Part shown: positions 36,904 to 45,549 of the stretch, piece by piece | Layout: the number at the start of each line of letters is the position of its first letter | Numbering within the stretch: position 1 is the stretch's first letter | From: JBKHYJ01 sp046565505 | GTDB lineage: Bacteria; Acidobacteriota; Blastocatellia; UBA7656 | Assembly (NCBI GenBank): GCA_046565505.1 | Contig: JBKHYJ010000130.1 | Span: 1 to 64,000 of the forward strand | Direction: 5' to 3' | Length of the DNA stretch: 64,000 bases | The notes under the pieces: generated by a model | Databases searched by the model: none | What the model was told of the DNA's origin: nothing | Seen by the model: the letters and a program-made list of their open reading frames with translations, nothing else | Made by a program: the position numbers and the translations under genes

Positions 36904-38442
36904 ATGAGCTTGCTCGAATTCTTCATACGCAACCGCGGCGAGGTGTTACAACTCACCTTCGAGCACCTCCTGCTGGTGCTGATTGCAACGGGCGCGGCCG
37001 CCGTCGCCGGGATTCCCATAGGCATACTGCTCACGCGGAGGCCCTCGCTCGCCCGCCCCGTCCTCGCGACCGCGAACGTGCTTCAGACGATACCCAGCCT
37101 CGCGCTGTTCGGGTTTATGATCCCGCTGCTAGGCTCGTATGGCATCGGCCGCGTGCCGGCCATCATCGCGCTTTTTCTGTATTCGCTGCTGCCCATAATC
37201 AGAAATACTTTCGCGGGCATAAGCGGTGTTGACAGGGGCGTGCGCGAGGCGGCGCGCGGCATGGGCATGACGGACTGGCAGGTGCTCACGGAGGTGGAAC
37301 TCCCGCTCGCGCTCAGCGTCATCATAGCCGGGGTGCGCGTCGCCACGGTCATATCTATCGGCACGGCGACGATAGCCGCGGCTATCGGGGCGGGTGGGCT
37401 GGGGATGTACATCTTCCGCGGGCTGAGGACGATCGACCGCACGTTGCTGCTGGCGGGCGCCCTGCCGGCCGCGATACTGGCTCTGGGAGCCGATTTCACG
37501 CTGGGCTGGGTCGAGAAATCCCTGGCGCCAAGCGGCGGGCCGCGGCCGAATAAGCTCCTACGGTGGGCGCTCGCGGCGGGTGCGGCGGCCGCGGTCGCGG
37601 CGGCCGTCTTTCTGTCGAGCGGCGCGAACGCGGGCGGGGCGCGGCGGGTCGTCGTGGCGTCGAAGGACTTCACGGAGCAGCGCATACTCGGCGAACTGGT
37701 CGCGCAGGCGATTGAAGACGGGGCCGGGGTCGCGGTCGAGAGGCGGTTCGAGCTGAGCGGCGATATATGTCACCGCGGGATAGTCGCGGGCGAGATCGAC
37801 GCCTACGTAGAGTACACGGGCACGGCCTTCACGGCCATACTGAAACACGACCCCATAACCGACCCGCGCGAAGTCTATGACCAGGTCAAGCGCGAATACG
37901 AATCGCAATTCGGCGTCGAGTGGCTGGACCCGCTCGGGTTCAACAACACCTTCGCGATTCTGGTCAGGGGCGACGACGCGCGGTCGCTCGGCCTGAAGAC
38001 GATTTCCGACGTGGCGCGTTACGCCCCCCGCTGGCAGGCAGGCTTCGGGCAAGATTTCATGTCGCGGCAAGATGGCTACCCCGGCTTCGCGCGCACGTAT
38101 GGGCTGAAGTTCGCCGCGCCGCCGCGCGAGATGGACCTTTCGATCACGTACCAGGCGCTCGCCAACCGCCAGGTTGATCTAATCGCGGGCAACTCGACCG
38201 ACGGGCTGATAGATAAGCTCGGGCTGTTTCAACTCGAAGACGACCGCCGCTACTTCCCCCCTTATGAGGCCGCGCCCATCGTTCGCGGCGAGGTGCTCGC
38301 GCGTTATCCCGAAATCAGGGCGGCCATAAAGAGCCTGGCCGGGAGGCTGACGGACGCCGAAATGCGTAGGCTCAATTATGCCGTCGATAGCGAGAAGCGC
38401 GACGTGAGGGAGATCGTTCGGGAATTCCTCTACGGGCGTTAG
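36904..38442 (+). CDS. ABC permease fused to substrate-binding domain, OpuCBC type (EgtU-like)
   Basis: The 512-residue protein joins an N-terminal permease (about residues 1-235, with EAARGMGMTDWQVLTEVELP as the ATPase-contacting loop) to a C-terminal OpuAC-type binding domain. The binding domain starts near VVVASKDFTEQRILGELV and contains YVEYTGTAFTAIL and GFNNTFAILVRG. Such fusions import quaternary amines including betaine, choline and carnitine. The same architecture is known in EgtU, an ergothioneine importer of H. pylori and streptococci. Placement straight after egtD-egtA makes ergothioneine or hercynine the most likely substrate here. This is inferred from context and not from binding residues. 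Confidence 0.85.
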   Translation: MSLLEFFIRNRGEVLQLTFEHLLLVLIATGAAAVAGIPIGILLTRRPSLARPVLATANVLQTIPSLALFGFMIPLLGSYGIGRVPAIIALFLYSLLPIIRNTFAGISGVDRGVREAARGMGMTDWQVLTEVELPLALSVIIAGVRVATVISIGTATIAAAIGAGGLGMYIFRGLRTIDRTLLLAGALPAAILALGADFTLGWVEKSLAPSGGPRPNKLLRWALAAGAAAAVAAAVFLSSGANAGGARRVVVASKDFTEQRILGELVAQAIEDGAGVAVERRFELSGDICHRGIVAGEIDAYVEYTGTAFTAILKHDPITDPREVYDQVKREYESQFGVEWLDPLGFNNTFAILVRGDDARSLGLKTISDVARYAPRWQAGFGQDFMSRQDGYPGFARTYGLKFAAPPREMDLSITYQALANRQVDLIAGNSTDGLIDKLGLFQLEDDRRYFPPYEAAPIVRGEVLARYPEIRAAIKSLAGRLTDAEMRRLNYAVDSEKRDVREIVREFLYGR

Positions 38443-38449
38443 CGGCAGG

Positions 38450-39451
38450 TTACTTCTTGGCGCCGCGCAGCCTCGCGATAGCCGCGCGCACGACGGCCGC
38501 GTTTTTGGAGTCGGGTTCTGCCTTTAAATAATTCTCAAGCTCGCGGGCGGCGGATTCTTTATTCCCTCGGCGCTCGTAAACGCGAGCGCGCTGCAAGTAC
38601 ACATCGTTTAACCGCCTCTCGCTCATGTCCCAGGCCAGGCCCAGCTCCTTTTCGGCATTATCCAAATCGGCCGCCGTCTGCTTAAGGTCGGTCGTCTGCG
38701 CGCTGAGGTCTATCAGCGCAACCGCGTGATAGAAATGCGTCGCCGGGTCGTTCGCGTTAAGGCGCGCGGCCTCGCGGAAGGCGTACTCGGCTATGGCGAA
38801 CTTCTTCTGCTTGAGCATGACGAGGCCGAACATGTAATAGACGGCGTACTGTCGGTCGTTAATCTGGCGGGCGCGCTCAAGCTCTTCGAGCGCCCCCTCG
38901 TCTTTGCCCACGCGGAAGAGTTCTTTGCCCATCGCGAAGTGCGCGTCGAAGTAATCGTTGAAGCCGGCCGTGGCTTCGCGCAGCAAAGCCAGCCCTTCGT
39001 CCGATTTCCCTTCGCGCAGTTTCGCCATGCCTTTCTCGTATGCTTCGCGCGCGGCTTTCGGGACATCCTGCGCGAAGTGAGTGCCGGGCGGGGCGGCGCT
39101 CGTATTCACTTTGGGCTTGATCGTTACCTCGACGTTCAAGACTTCCCAGAAGTTCATCCTGTCGTTCTGGCTGAAGCGGACTAACTGCACCGCCGGCTCG
39201 TAACCGGCTATGGTCACCGCCACCTCGTATTCGCCCGGGGCGAGATTTGAAAAGGCGAAATCGCCATCGTTGCGCGTCACGGTCTGGCCGATCATGCCTC
39301 CCCCGCCGACCCTCAATTCGACTATTGCGTTGTTAACCGTCGCGCCGTTGCTCGCGCGCACCTTGCCGCGGATCATGTTGTTTTGCGCGGACGCCGTGTA
39401 GGCGGACAGCAGAACCAGCGCGAGCGCGGGGAACACAATTGCACTTCTCAT
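38450..39451 (-). CDS. Secreted carboxypeptidase-regulatory-like domain protein with TPRs
   Basis: From the ATG at 39449-39451 the 333-residue product has a signal peptide (SAIVFPALALVLLSAYTASA). A beta-sandwich of the CarboxypepD_reg type follows (IRGKVRASNGATVNNAIVEL to APGEYEVAVTIAGYEP). About five TPRs cover residues 130-320. Proteins of this make-up are frequent in Acidobacteriota and have no defined role. An earlier frame to 39622 lacks a signal peptide at its start. It converges with the permease fusion across 7 bp. Confidence 0.75.
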   Translation of the reverse strand: MRSAIVFPALALVLLSAYTASAQNNMIRGKVRASNGATVNNAIVELRVGGGGMIGQTVTRNDGDFAFSNLAPGEYEVAVTIAGYEPAVQLVRFSQNDRMNFWEVLNVEVTIKPKVNTSAAPPGTHFAQDVPKAAREAYEKGMAKLREGKSDEGLALLREATAGFNDYFDAHFAMGKELFRVGKDEGALEELERARQINDRQYAVYYMFGLVMLKQKKFAIAEYAFREAARLNANDPATHFYHAVALIDLSAQTTDLKQTAADLDNAEKELGLAWDMSERRLNDVYLQRARVYERRGNKESAARELENYLKAEPDSKNAAVVRAAIARLRGAKK

Positions 39452-39615
39452 ATCCGGGACCCCCTTCGCCGGGATGGCCGCATTATAAAGGATGAAGTGT
39501 GAGGGATGAAGCATGAATCGGCGTATTTCAGACCGCCCGCCGCGCCCGCACGCCGGCCGCCCGTGCGGGCGCGTTAAGATTTCTCGCACATGTAGTAACG
39601 AACACAAAGTTCTTG

Positions 39616-39644
39616 TTGACACTGAGAGGCAACTTACGTATTAT
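39616..39644 (+). promoter_or_regulatory. Consensus-like sigma70 promoter in a gene-free gap
   Basis: TTGACA (39616-39621), a 17-nt spacer and TATTAT (39639-39644) form a near-consensus promoter on the plus strand. The next gene on that strand starts about 400 nt downstream, so the transcript has either a long leader or a small RNA of its own. The rest of the gap (39452-40042) shows no gene. Confidence 0.55.
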
Positions 39645-40042
39645 TGGCGCGCTTCCCAGGCGGACCAAGGCTCGTGGTGGTCGCCGTACTCATAGGGGCG
39701 ACCTCGGCTGTCACTCGACGAACTCAATTTTCGCGCGGGCGACAGGTCTCAAAAACAAAATCTGCAGATTAATAATTGACTCAGGTGTTCACCCAAGCGG
39801 ATAAAGTCTGCCCCAGTCCGCGTGATGCCTTGGAAATAGTTTTTCTGAATTAAGCTGCGGCACATTTACACTCCCCGAAGGACCGATAGATTTTCGCGCC
39901 GCCCTGACCCCACGTAACGATTCGGGGTTAAGGATGCCTGCGGCTCGTTTGCTCGCCACGAGCAGAGAAGCCCGCACGCGCTTTTAAGTCGAAAGAGCAC
40001 CTCTCAAGAAGCACATACTCAAACGGGCTCTCGCCCCGAGCC

Positions 40043-40489
40043 GTGGACGGGATGGTAACTATGCTGGAAATAGAAAAGACACTATTCTTGGAGTCCCTCA
40101 CCAATTTGATTGCGAGGCTGGCTTACATCCGAAGGCTGGAACGGATGTGGCAGCTAATAGAAAACGATTACGCAGACCCGGAGCTGACTCTTGAGAAAGC
40201 CGCGATGGCGAGCGGGGTCAATAAAAATCATCTGAACGTGCTCTTGCGGCAGACGACCACTTTTACGTTCCACCAACTGCTCATTCGCTACCGCCTGCTG
40301 AAGGCCGTAGGCATGATGAACGCCAAGAACTACAACCTTCTAGAGATAGCTTTGCATAATGGCTTCGGCAGCCTCAACACTTTTGAAAGGAACTTTCGCT
40401 GCCTGCTCGGGACTACTCCAAAAGATTTTAAGGCGCAGAGCAGGCCCCCGAGGGCTAATTCAACACCGGCAGAGGCAATGCCCGAATAA
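40043..40489 (+). CDS. AraC-family DNA-binding protein
   Basis: The 148-residue protein has a C-terminal double-HTH AraC domain: LTLEKAAMASGVNKNHLNVL, then NYNLLEIALHNGFGSLNTFE and RNFRCLLGTTPKDFKA. Only about 40 residues precede the HTH, so there is no recognisable effector-binding domain. The start may be GTG at 40043 or ATG at 40052 or 40061. It lies upstream of the MauE-peptide-propeller genes on the same strand. Direct repeats with 21-bp spacing, the usual arrangement of AraC sites, lie between them. Confidence 0.82.
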   Translation: MDGMVTMLEIEKTLFLESLTNLIARLAYIRRLERMWQLIENDYADPELTLEKAAMASGVNKNHLNVLLRQTTTFTFHQLLIRYRLLKAVGMMNAKNYNLLEIALHNGFGSLNTFERNFRCLLGTTPKDFKAQSRPPRANSTPAEAMPE

Positions 40490-40645
40490 TCGTGTGACCG
40501 GCCGGCGCTCACGGACCGCCGACTAATTTCCGACAGGTGTATTAATCGAGATGGCGAACGCCGCCTCGGTGCGCGCCCATCTCGCCTGCCCGTCGCGGTT
40601 CGCCACGGAGCCGCCCGCCGGCGCGTCGGCGAAAAATCGGGAGAA

Positions 40646-40708
40646 GATTTTTGGTGAGGAAAGAGGGATTTTTGATGAAAAAAACTGGATTTCTGGTGAG
40701 ACATATTA
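40646..40708 (+). promoter_or_regulatory. Three 21-bp direct repeats, candidate AraC-type operator
   Basis: Copies start at 40646, 40667 and 40688 with the core GATTTyTGrTGA, so the centres are exactly two helical turns apart. A small frame (ATG 40675 to TAA 40725, 16 residues, MKKTGFLVRHITLLLF) with AAAGAGG upstream overlaps the second and third copies. It may be a leader peptide or chance. Confidence 0.5.
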
Positions 40709-40828
40709 CTTTGCTTTTGTTTTAATATGCGCGCTTGAACCGGACGGGTTTCGCTTACGTGACGCGGCTGCCGCGGCAAGGGCAGTATCACTTATAACCT
40801 CTGAACAGCGTTTACACTATAACTAATT

Positions 40829-41317
40829 ATGAGATACTTCTCTGGCATCTCCAGCGGCCTCGTGGCTTTGATCCTCATTTCCGCGGGCATAGACAAGCTG
40901 CTCCACTACAGAGGCTTCATCAACGCCATAAATAGCTACGCGGTCGCCCCGATGAACTCGGGCCGATACCTTGCGCTCCCTATAATTCTTGCCGAGATAT
41001 GGATAGGGCTCGGACTGCTGATCGGGCCATGGCGGAGGATGGCTTCGCTGATGGGGGCCGTGCTGCTGATGGTCTTCACTGTCGCCCTCACGGTCAACTA
41101 TTTTCATGCGCCCGATTCTGTCTGCGGATGCTGGTTCTCGGCGACGCTGGGCACGGCGACCTCCACGCACATTCTTATGAACCTGACGCTGACGGGCTTG
41201 GCCCTGGTCATCTGGCTTGATATGAAGTCAAAAGAAAAAGCTTTGCGGCCCGGCAATGAAGTTCAGACTCCTCAATTGCGTTCCAATCCCAAATCTCAAA
41301 TAGGAGGTGTTGCATGA
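40829..41317 (+). CDS. MauE/DoxX-family redox-associated membrane protein
   Basis: The 162-residue protein has four hydrophobic helices and a periplasm-facing CGC pair (C99, C101 in SVCGCWF), which is the mark of MauE-like proteins. MauE is needed for disulfide formation in the Cys-rich small subunit of methylamine dehydrogenase. Its stop overlaps the start of the next gene (ATGA), and that gene encodes a secreted peptide with six Cys, so oxidation of the peptide is a natural role. No methylamine dehydrogenase subunits are encoded here. Confidence 0.82.
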   Translation: MRYFSGISSGLVALILISAGIDKLLHYRGFINAINSYAVAPMNSGRYLALPIILAEIWIGLGLLIGPWRRMASLMGAVLLMVFTVALTVNYFHAPDSVCGCWFSATLGTATSTHILMNLTLTGLALVIWLDMKSKEKALRPGNEVQTPQLRSNPKSQIGGVA

Positions 41318-41547
41318 GTAAATTAGCTTCCGTAGGTCGATTGTTATTGCTGGCGTTGGCTCTGGCCTTTACCTTTATGACCTTCGCTCCGGGCGGCGGC
41401 GCGGCCGCGGCGGGGGCAAGCGGCGATATTTCCATAGTGGTGAGTCGTTGTCACGACGATTGCGGCTGCCGCAATGGGAGTGAGAGCTGCTGCGTCCTCC
41501 AAAGCGGCGCTGTTTGCCTCGACTACGGCGTGGTATCGACTCGGTAG
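41314..41547 (+). CDS. Small secreted Cys-rich peptide
   Basis: The 77-residue precursor has a signal peptide (about residues 8-35, GRLLLLALALAFTFMTF then an Ala-rich end). The mature peptide of about 42 residues carries six Cys (46, 50, 52, 59, 60, 68) in the pattern CHDDCGCRNGSESCC followed by GAVC. AGGAGGT lies 5 nt before the ATG, and the start overlaps the stop of the MauE-like gene, so the two are translationally coupled. I do not recognise a family. The layout recalls NVEALA-type peptides of Bacteroidota, which also sit beside six-bladed propeller proteins. Confidence 0.75.
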   Translation: MSKLASVGRLLLLALALAFTFMTFAPGGGAAAAGASGDISIVVSRCHDDCGCRNGSESCCVLQSGAVCLDYGVVSTR

Positions 41548-41664
41548 CCTACCGCGTCGCGCACATTAACTGAGCCGGTTAGGGCCGCCCTCCGAGACAG
41601 GCTAAAGTCTGTTTAGAGATGGCTCTAACCGCCGAACTTCACGGACGCCACCGGGGGATGAATC

Positions 41665-42723
41665 ATGTCACGTCAAACAAAGCTCTACCTGGCCGCCTTC
41701 GCCGCGATAGTTTCGGGGGCGCTGATAATATCTCACCTGACGCGCGCCAGCCTTAACCCGCACGAGGTGCAGCCCAATTTCGTGAGCGGGTATGACATCG
41801 CCGCGCTGAAGCCTCAGCGGGCGAGAGAGAGGGTGTGGAAAGACATCCCATTCCAGAAGGTGTACTCGGTCGAAAATCTAGGCCAGCCGGAAGGGGTCAA
41901 AGAGGGCGGGGACGGGACACTGTTTGTGCTCGACTGGGCCGACATGCGTATTAAGAAATATTCGGAAGGCGGCGAATTCACAGGCACGCTTGGGGCCGGG
42001 CCGGGCACGAAGCCAGGCGAGTTCATTCACCCGACGGACCTCTCCGTGACCGAAGACGGGCAGGTGTGGGTGTGCGACCCCGACGGGCCGATCACGGCCT
42101 TCAACCCCGACGGCTCCGTGCTTAAAACCATCTCGCCGAGAAATCGCATAATACGGATCGCGCATGGCAGCGGGGACAATTTCATCACCCTGCCTGTCCC
42201 TACAGGCGACCACCTCTTCGCTCAATACGCGGACTCGGGCGAGCTGTTGAGGACCTTCGGCAGGTTCATCGAGAATCAATCGGAGAATGGCATCAGCCTT
42301 ATGGGATGGCTCTCGGAAGACGACTCCGGCGGGTTTTTTTATGCCGCGCTCAACGTCGGCCTGATCGGCTCTTATAAGATGAATGGGGAGCCCCGCTTCC
42401 TGGTCGAGACGATAGACCCTCTCCCGCTCCCCAAGGTTCAAATCTCTTCCAAAGGGAGCAAGAAAGTAACCGATAAGCTCAGGGTCTCGGCTCTGAGCCT
42501 GAGCGTTTCGGGCGACGAAGTCTACGTGCTTTCGGACGTGAAGGCGGGCGAAGATAAGCGAAGAATAATTGACGTTTACGGCAGCCGCGATGGCTCATAC
42601 CTCTATTCGACCCGAGTGCCCGCGGCATGCCGCCGCCTGTACGTGAAAGGCGAGCACCTCTACACGGTGGGCGACACGTCCGTGACAAAATGGCGGTGGC
42701 CGAAAAGGGAATACCCTTCTTAA
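41665..42723 (+). CDS. Membrane-anchored six-bladed beta-propeller protein
   Basis: The 352-residue protein has an N-terminal hydrophobic anchor (residues 7-28) and NHL-like blades: GQPEGVKEGGDGTLFVLDWA, DMRIKKYSEGGEFTGTLG, GEFIHPTDLSVTEDGQVWVC. It matches the '6-bladed beta-propeller' group that is often beside small secreted peptides. No catalytic residues are clear. It follows the Cys-rich peptide by 117 nt and precedes the FtsX-type permease by 43 nt on the same strand. Confidence 0.78.
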   Translation: MSRQTKLYLAAFAAIVSGALIISHLTRASLNPHEVQPNFVSGYDIAALKPQRARERVWKDIPFQKVYSVENLGQPEGVKEGGDGTLFVLDWADMRIKKYSEGGEFTGTLGAGPGTKPGEFIHPTDLSVTEDGQVWVCDPDGPITAFNPDGSVLKTISPRNRIIRIAHGSGDNFITLPVPTGDHLFAQYADSGELLRTFGRFIENQSENGISLMGWLSEDDSGGFFYAALNVGLIGSYKMNGEPRFLVETIDPLPLPKVQISSKGSKKVTDKLRVSALSLSVSGDEVYVLSDVKAGEDKRRIIDVYGSRDGSYLYSTRVPAACRRLYVKGEHLYTVGDTSVTKWRWPKREYPS

Positions 42724-42766
42724 TAAAATGTCGTAAAGTTTCTGAGGCGGCTTAAGAAGTAACTAG

Positions 42767-45187
42767 ATGGAAACTATATTGCAGGACATACGCTACGCGC
42801 TACGGGCCTTGTTCAAGCGCAACACCGCGTTCACGGCTGTAGCAATTATCACGCTCGCCCTAGGGATAGGGGCCAACACGACCATCTTCAGTTTAGTAAA
42901 CTCGATCCTGCTCAGCCCATTGCCCTACGAAGAGCCCGAAAGACTAGTCTCAATTTATGGGCACAATCTGACCAGGGGGGTGAGCATGCCGAGGGTTTCG
43001 GCAGGGGACTTCGCGGACTGGAAAAACCAGAATGAGGTCTTCAGCGACATCTCTGCCATAAGGTTTAAGACTTTCCTGCTCACGGGCAGAAGCGAGCCGG
43101 AGTGGATTTCGGGCGGGGCCGTCTCCGCCAGCCTCTTCCACATGCTCGGAGTCAGGCCACTGCTGGGGCGTGCGTTCGATCAGGAAGACGAACAGCCAAG
43201 CCGTTCTAACGTTGCTTTAATAAGCCACAGATTGTGGCAGCGCGTCTATGGCTCTGACGCGGGCCTGGTCGGGGAGAGCCTTACCCTCGATGGGCAGAGT
43301 TACGTCGTGGTCGGGGTCCTGCCGCGCGGCTTTCAATTCCCTAGAGAGTTTGACATCTGGGTTCCGTTAACAATTAACCCCGCGCTCGCCACCGCCCGCA
43401 GGGCGCGATTTCTTCAAGCCGTAGCGAGGCTCAAAGACGGGGTCGCGCTCGACCAGGCTCAGGCGCAGATGGACACGATATCCCGCCAGCTGGAGCAGGC
43501 TCACCCGGATACGAATGCCGGGTGGGGGGTCCGGGTCGTCCCTCTGTATAAGGAGGTGGTCGGGAGCGTCGGGCGAATAGTTTGGGTTCTGTTCGGCGCG
43601 GTGGGGTTCGTGCTGCTGATCGCCTGCGCGAACATAGCCAGCCTGACGCTCGCCCGCGCCGTAACGCGGGAGAGAGAGATGGGCATACGCGTCGCCGTCG
43701 GCGCGGGGAGGCGGCGCATCATCCAACACCTCCTGGTAGAAAGTTGCGTCCTAGCCATCGCCAGCGGCCTGGCGGGATTTCTATTGAGTCTCTGGGGAGT
43801 CCGGGCACTGGTCGCCTTAGCCCCCGCCGACATCCCGCGCATCGCGGAAGTCAGCGTGACAGGCTGGGTCTTAGTCTTTACTCTAGCGGTCTCGGCCCTG
43901 ACGGGAGTTATGTTCGGGCTGGCGCCTGCGGTTACCTCCTCCAACCCGGACCTCTCCGGCGTACTTAAAGAAGCCGGGCGCGGCCAAGCCATCGGCAACC
44001 GCAGGCGCGGCCTGTTCAGGCTTCTGGTAATCTTTGAAGTGGCCCTGGCGCTCGTGCTGTTGTCGGGCGCGGGCCTGATGATAAAAAGCTTCATCCGGCT
44101 CCAGAATGTGGACCCTGGGTTCGCCCCGCGCAATATTTTGACTATGCGGATTTCGCTGCCCGAATCGAAGTATCCCGAACCCGCATCACAAGCAGCTTTC
44201 TTCCGGCAGCTACTTGACAAGGTGGCGGCGCTGCCGGGCGTCGAATCCGGCGGCGTCATTACGGAGCTTCCCATCGGCGGGTCGAATGGCGCTTTCCCTT
44301 TTACAATAGAGGGGCGTCCGCAGCCAGGCACGGAAGAACAGCCCATGGCCTTTTACAACTCTGTAAGCCCTGATTACTTCCGGGCCATGGGCATACCTCT
44401 GGTCAAGGGCCGTTACTTCGGCGAAATTGATAAGGGCGATAAAGCGACCAGGGCCATCATCATTGATGAAGTGATGGCGCACCGCTACTGGCCCGGAGAA
44501 GACCCCATAGGCAAGCGGCTGTCGATCACGGCGGGGAAACCCATACCTCATGAGGTTGTGGGCGTGGTCAAGGCGGTGAAGTTTCACGGCCTCGACCTCA
44601 ATAGTATTATTCCGGCGGCGTACGTGTCGCACGTCGAAGCCCCGCAACCGAGCATGGCGCTGGTAATACGCACGGCCACAGACCCGGCGTCGCTGGCCGG
44701 CGCGGTCCGCGAAGAGCTGAAGAAGATCGACAAAGACCAGCCGATGTCTCGCGTTAGCACTATGGAGCAACTCCTTTCGGAGTCCCTATCTCAAAAGCGA
44801 TTCTACACGTCGCTGATGAGCGCCTTCGCCCTCATCGCCCTGATTATGGCGGCCGTAGGGATCTATGGCCTGATGACGTATTCCGTAACTCAACGCACCC
44901 AAGAGCTCGGGATTCGTATGGCGCTGGGCGCGCGGCCCCGGGATGTTATCAGGCTGGCGATGGGGCAAAATCTCATTTCAGTTGCGGCGGGAGCTTTGAT
45001 CGGCTTAATCGGAGCCTTCGGCCTGACGGGCTTGCTTTCAAGCCTGCTATACGGAATAACGCCCACCGACCCTGCCACTTTCGCGGCCGTCGTCGTGACT
45101 TTGCTGGCGACCGCGTTGCTCGCCTGCTACCTTCCGGCCAGGAAGGCTACGAAAGTCGATCCGCTCGTCGCGCTAAGGCATGAGTAG
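42767..45187 (+). CDS. FtsX/MacB-type ABC permease (ADOP family)
   Basis: The 806-residue protein has two MacB-PCD plus FtsX modules: the first starts at DIRYALRALFKRNTAFTAVA and ALGIGANTTIFSLVN, and the second begins after RRRGLFRLLVIFEVALALVL. The last FtsX domain ends with ELGIRMALGARPRDVIRLAM and PARKATKVDPLVALRHE. This is the 'acidobacterial duplicated orphan permease' arrangement, with no ATPase gene beside it. MacB-like permeases drive export or extraction of peptides and lipoproteins using a cytoplasmic ATPase encoded elsewhere. It may belong to the upstream peptide cassette. Confidence 0.88.
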   Translation: METILQDIRYALRALFKRNTAFTAVAIITLALGIGANTTIFSLVNSILLSPLPYEEPERLVSIYGHNLTRGVSMPRVSAGDFADWKNQNEVFSDISAIRFKTFLLTGRSEPEWISGGAVSASLFHMLGVRPLLGRAFDQEDEQPSRSNVALISHRLWQRVYGSDAGLVGESLTLDGQSYVVVGVLPRGFQFPREFDIWVPLTINPALATARRARFLQAVARLKDGVALDQAQAQMDTISRQLEQAHPDTNAGWGVRVVPLYKEVVGSVGRIVWVLFGAVGFVLLIACANIASLTLARAVTREREMGIRVAVGAGRRRIIQHLLVESCVLAIASGLAGFLLSLWGVRALVALAPADIPRIAEVSVTGWVLVFTLAVSALTGVMFGLAPAVTSSNPDLSGVLKEAGRGQAIGNRRRGLFRLLVIFEVALALVLLSGAGLMIKSFIRLQNVDPGFAPRNILTMRISLPESKYPEPASQAAFFRQLLDKVAALPGVESGGVITELPIGGSNGAFPFTIEGRPQPGTEEQPMAFYNSVSPDYFRAMGIPLVKGRYFGEIDKGDKATRAIIIDEVMAHRYWPGEDPIGKRLSITAGKPIPHEVVGVVKAVKFHGLDLNSIIPAAYVSHVEAPQPSMALVIRTATDPASLAGAVREELKKIDKDQPMSRVSTMEQLLSESLSQKRFYTSLMSAFALIALIMAAVGIYGLMTYSVTQRTQELGIRMALGARPRDVIRLAMGQNLISVAAGALIGLIGAFGLTGLLSSLLYGITPTDPATFAAVVVTLLATALLACYLPARKATKVDPLVALRHE

Positions 45188-45549
45188 GGGCGGCCGGCGA
45201 AAAGCGGGCCATTACCCGCATGCGAATATGCGTTAGCCTCCCGGCCTCGGATCGCCCCGCCGCGACGGTAACCGCGCGGGCCGGCCGGGGGCGAATCTTT
45301 GGCCGTCTTCTGCGCGACCCCAGACGCTTTCAAAATCGGCGACCTTCATTCATCACCCATACTCCACTTGTCACCCGGCACTGTTGTGAGTAGCATGCCC
45401 TGGCACAGGTAAATTCGGCGGCGATGATGTTCCGCCCGAAGCGGCATCAGCGTGCGAGGCCGCGCGGCGGACGGTTGGCTTTTCAGCCCCAACGAGTACG
45501 CGACGCCGCGCGTCTTCGGCGGCGTTAAGGTTCGCAGACAGGAGGCGGC
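45188..45549. other. Gene-free gap before tldD
   Basis: About 360 bp contain no convincing gene. AGGAGG at 45540-45545 serves as the ribosome binding site of tldD. I see no clear promoter or hairpin. Confidence 0.4.

Noticed and set aside
40551..40826. A 91-residue plus-strand frame before the MauE-like gene
   Set aside because: It covers the 21-bp repeats and has no ribosome site or domain, so it is probably regulatory DNA.
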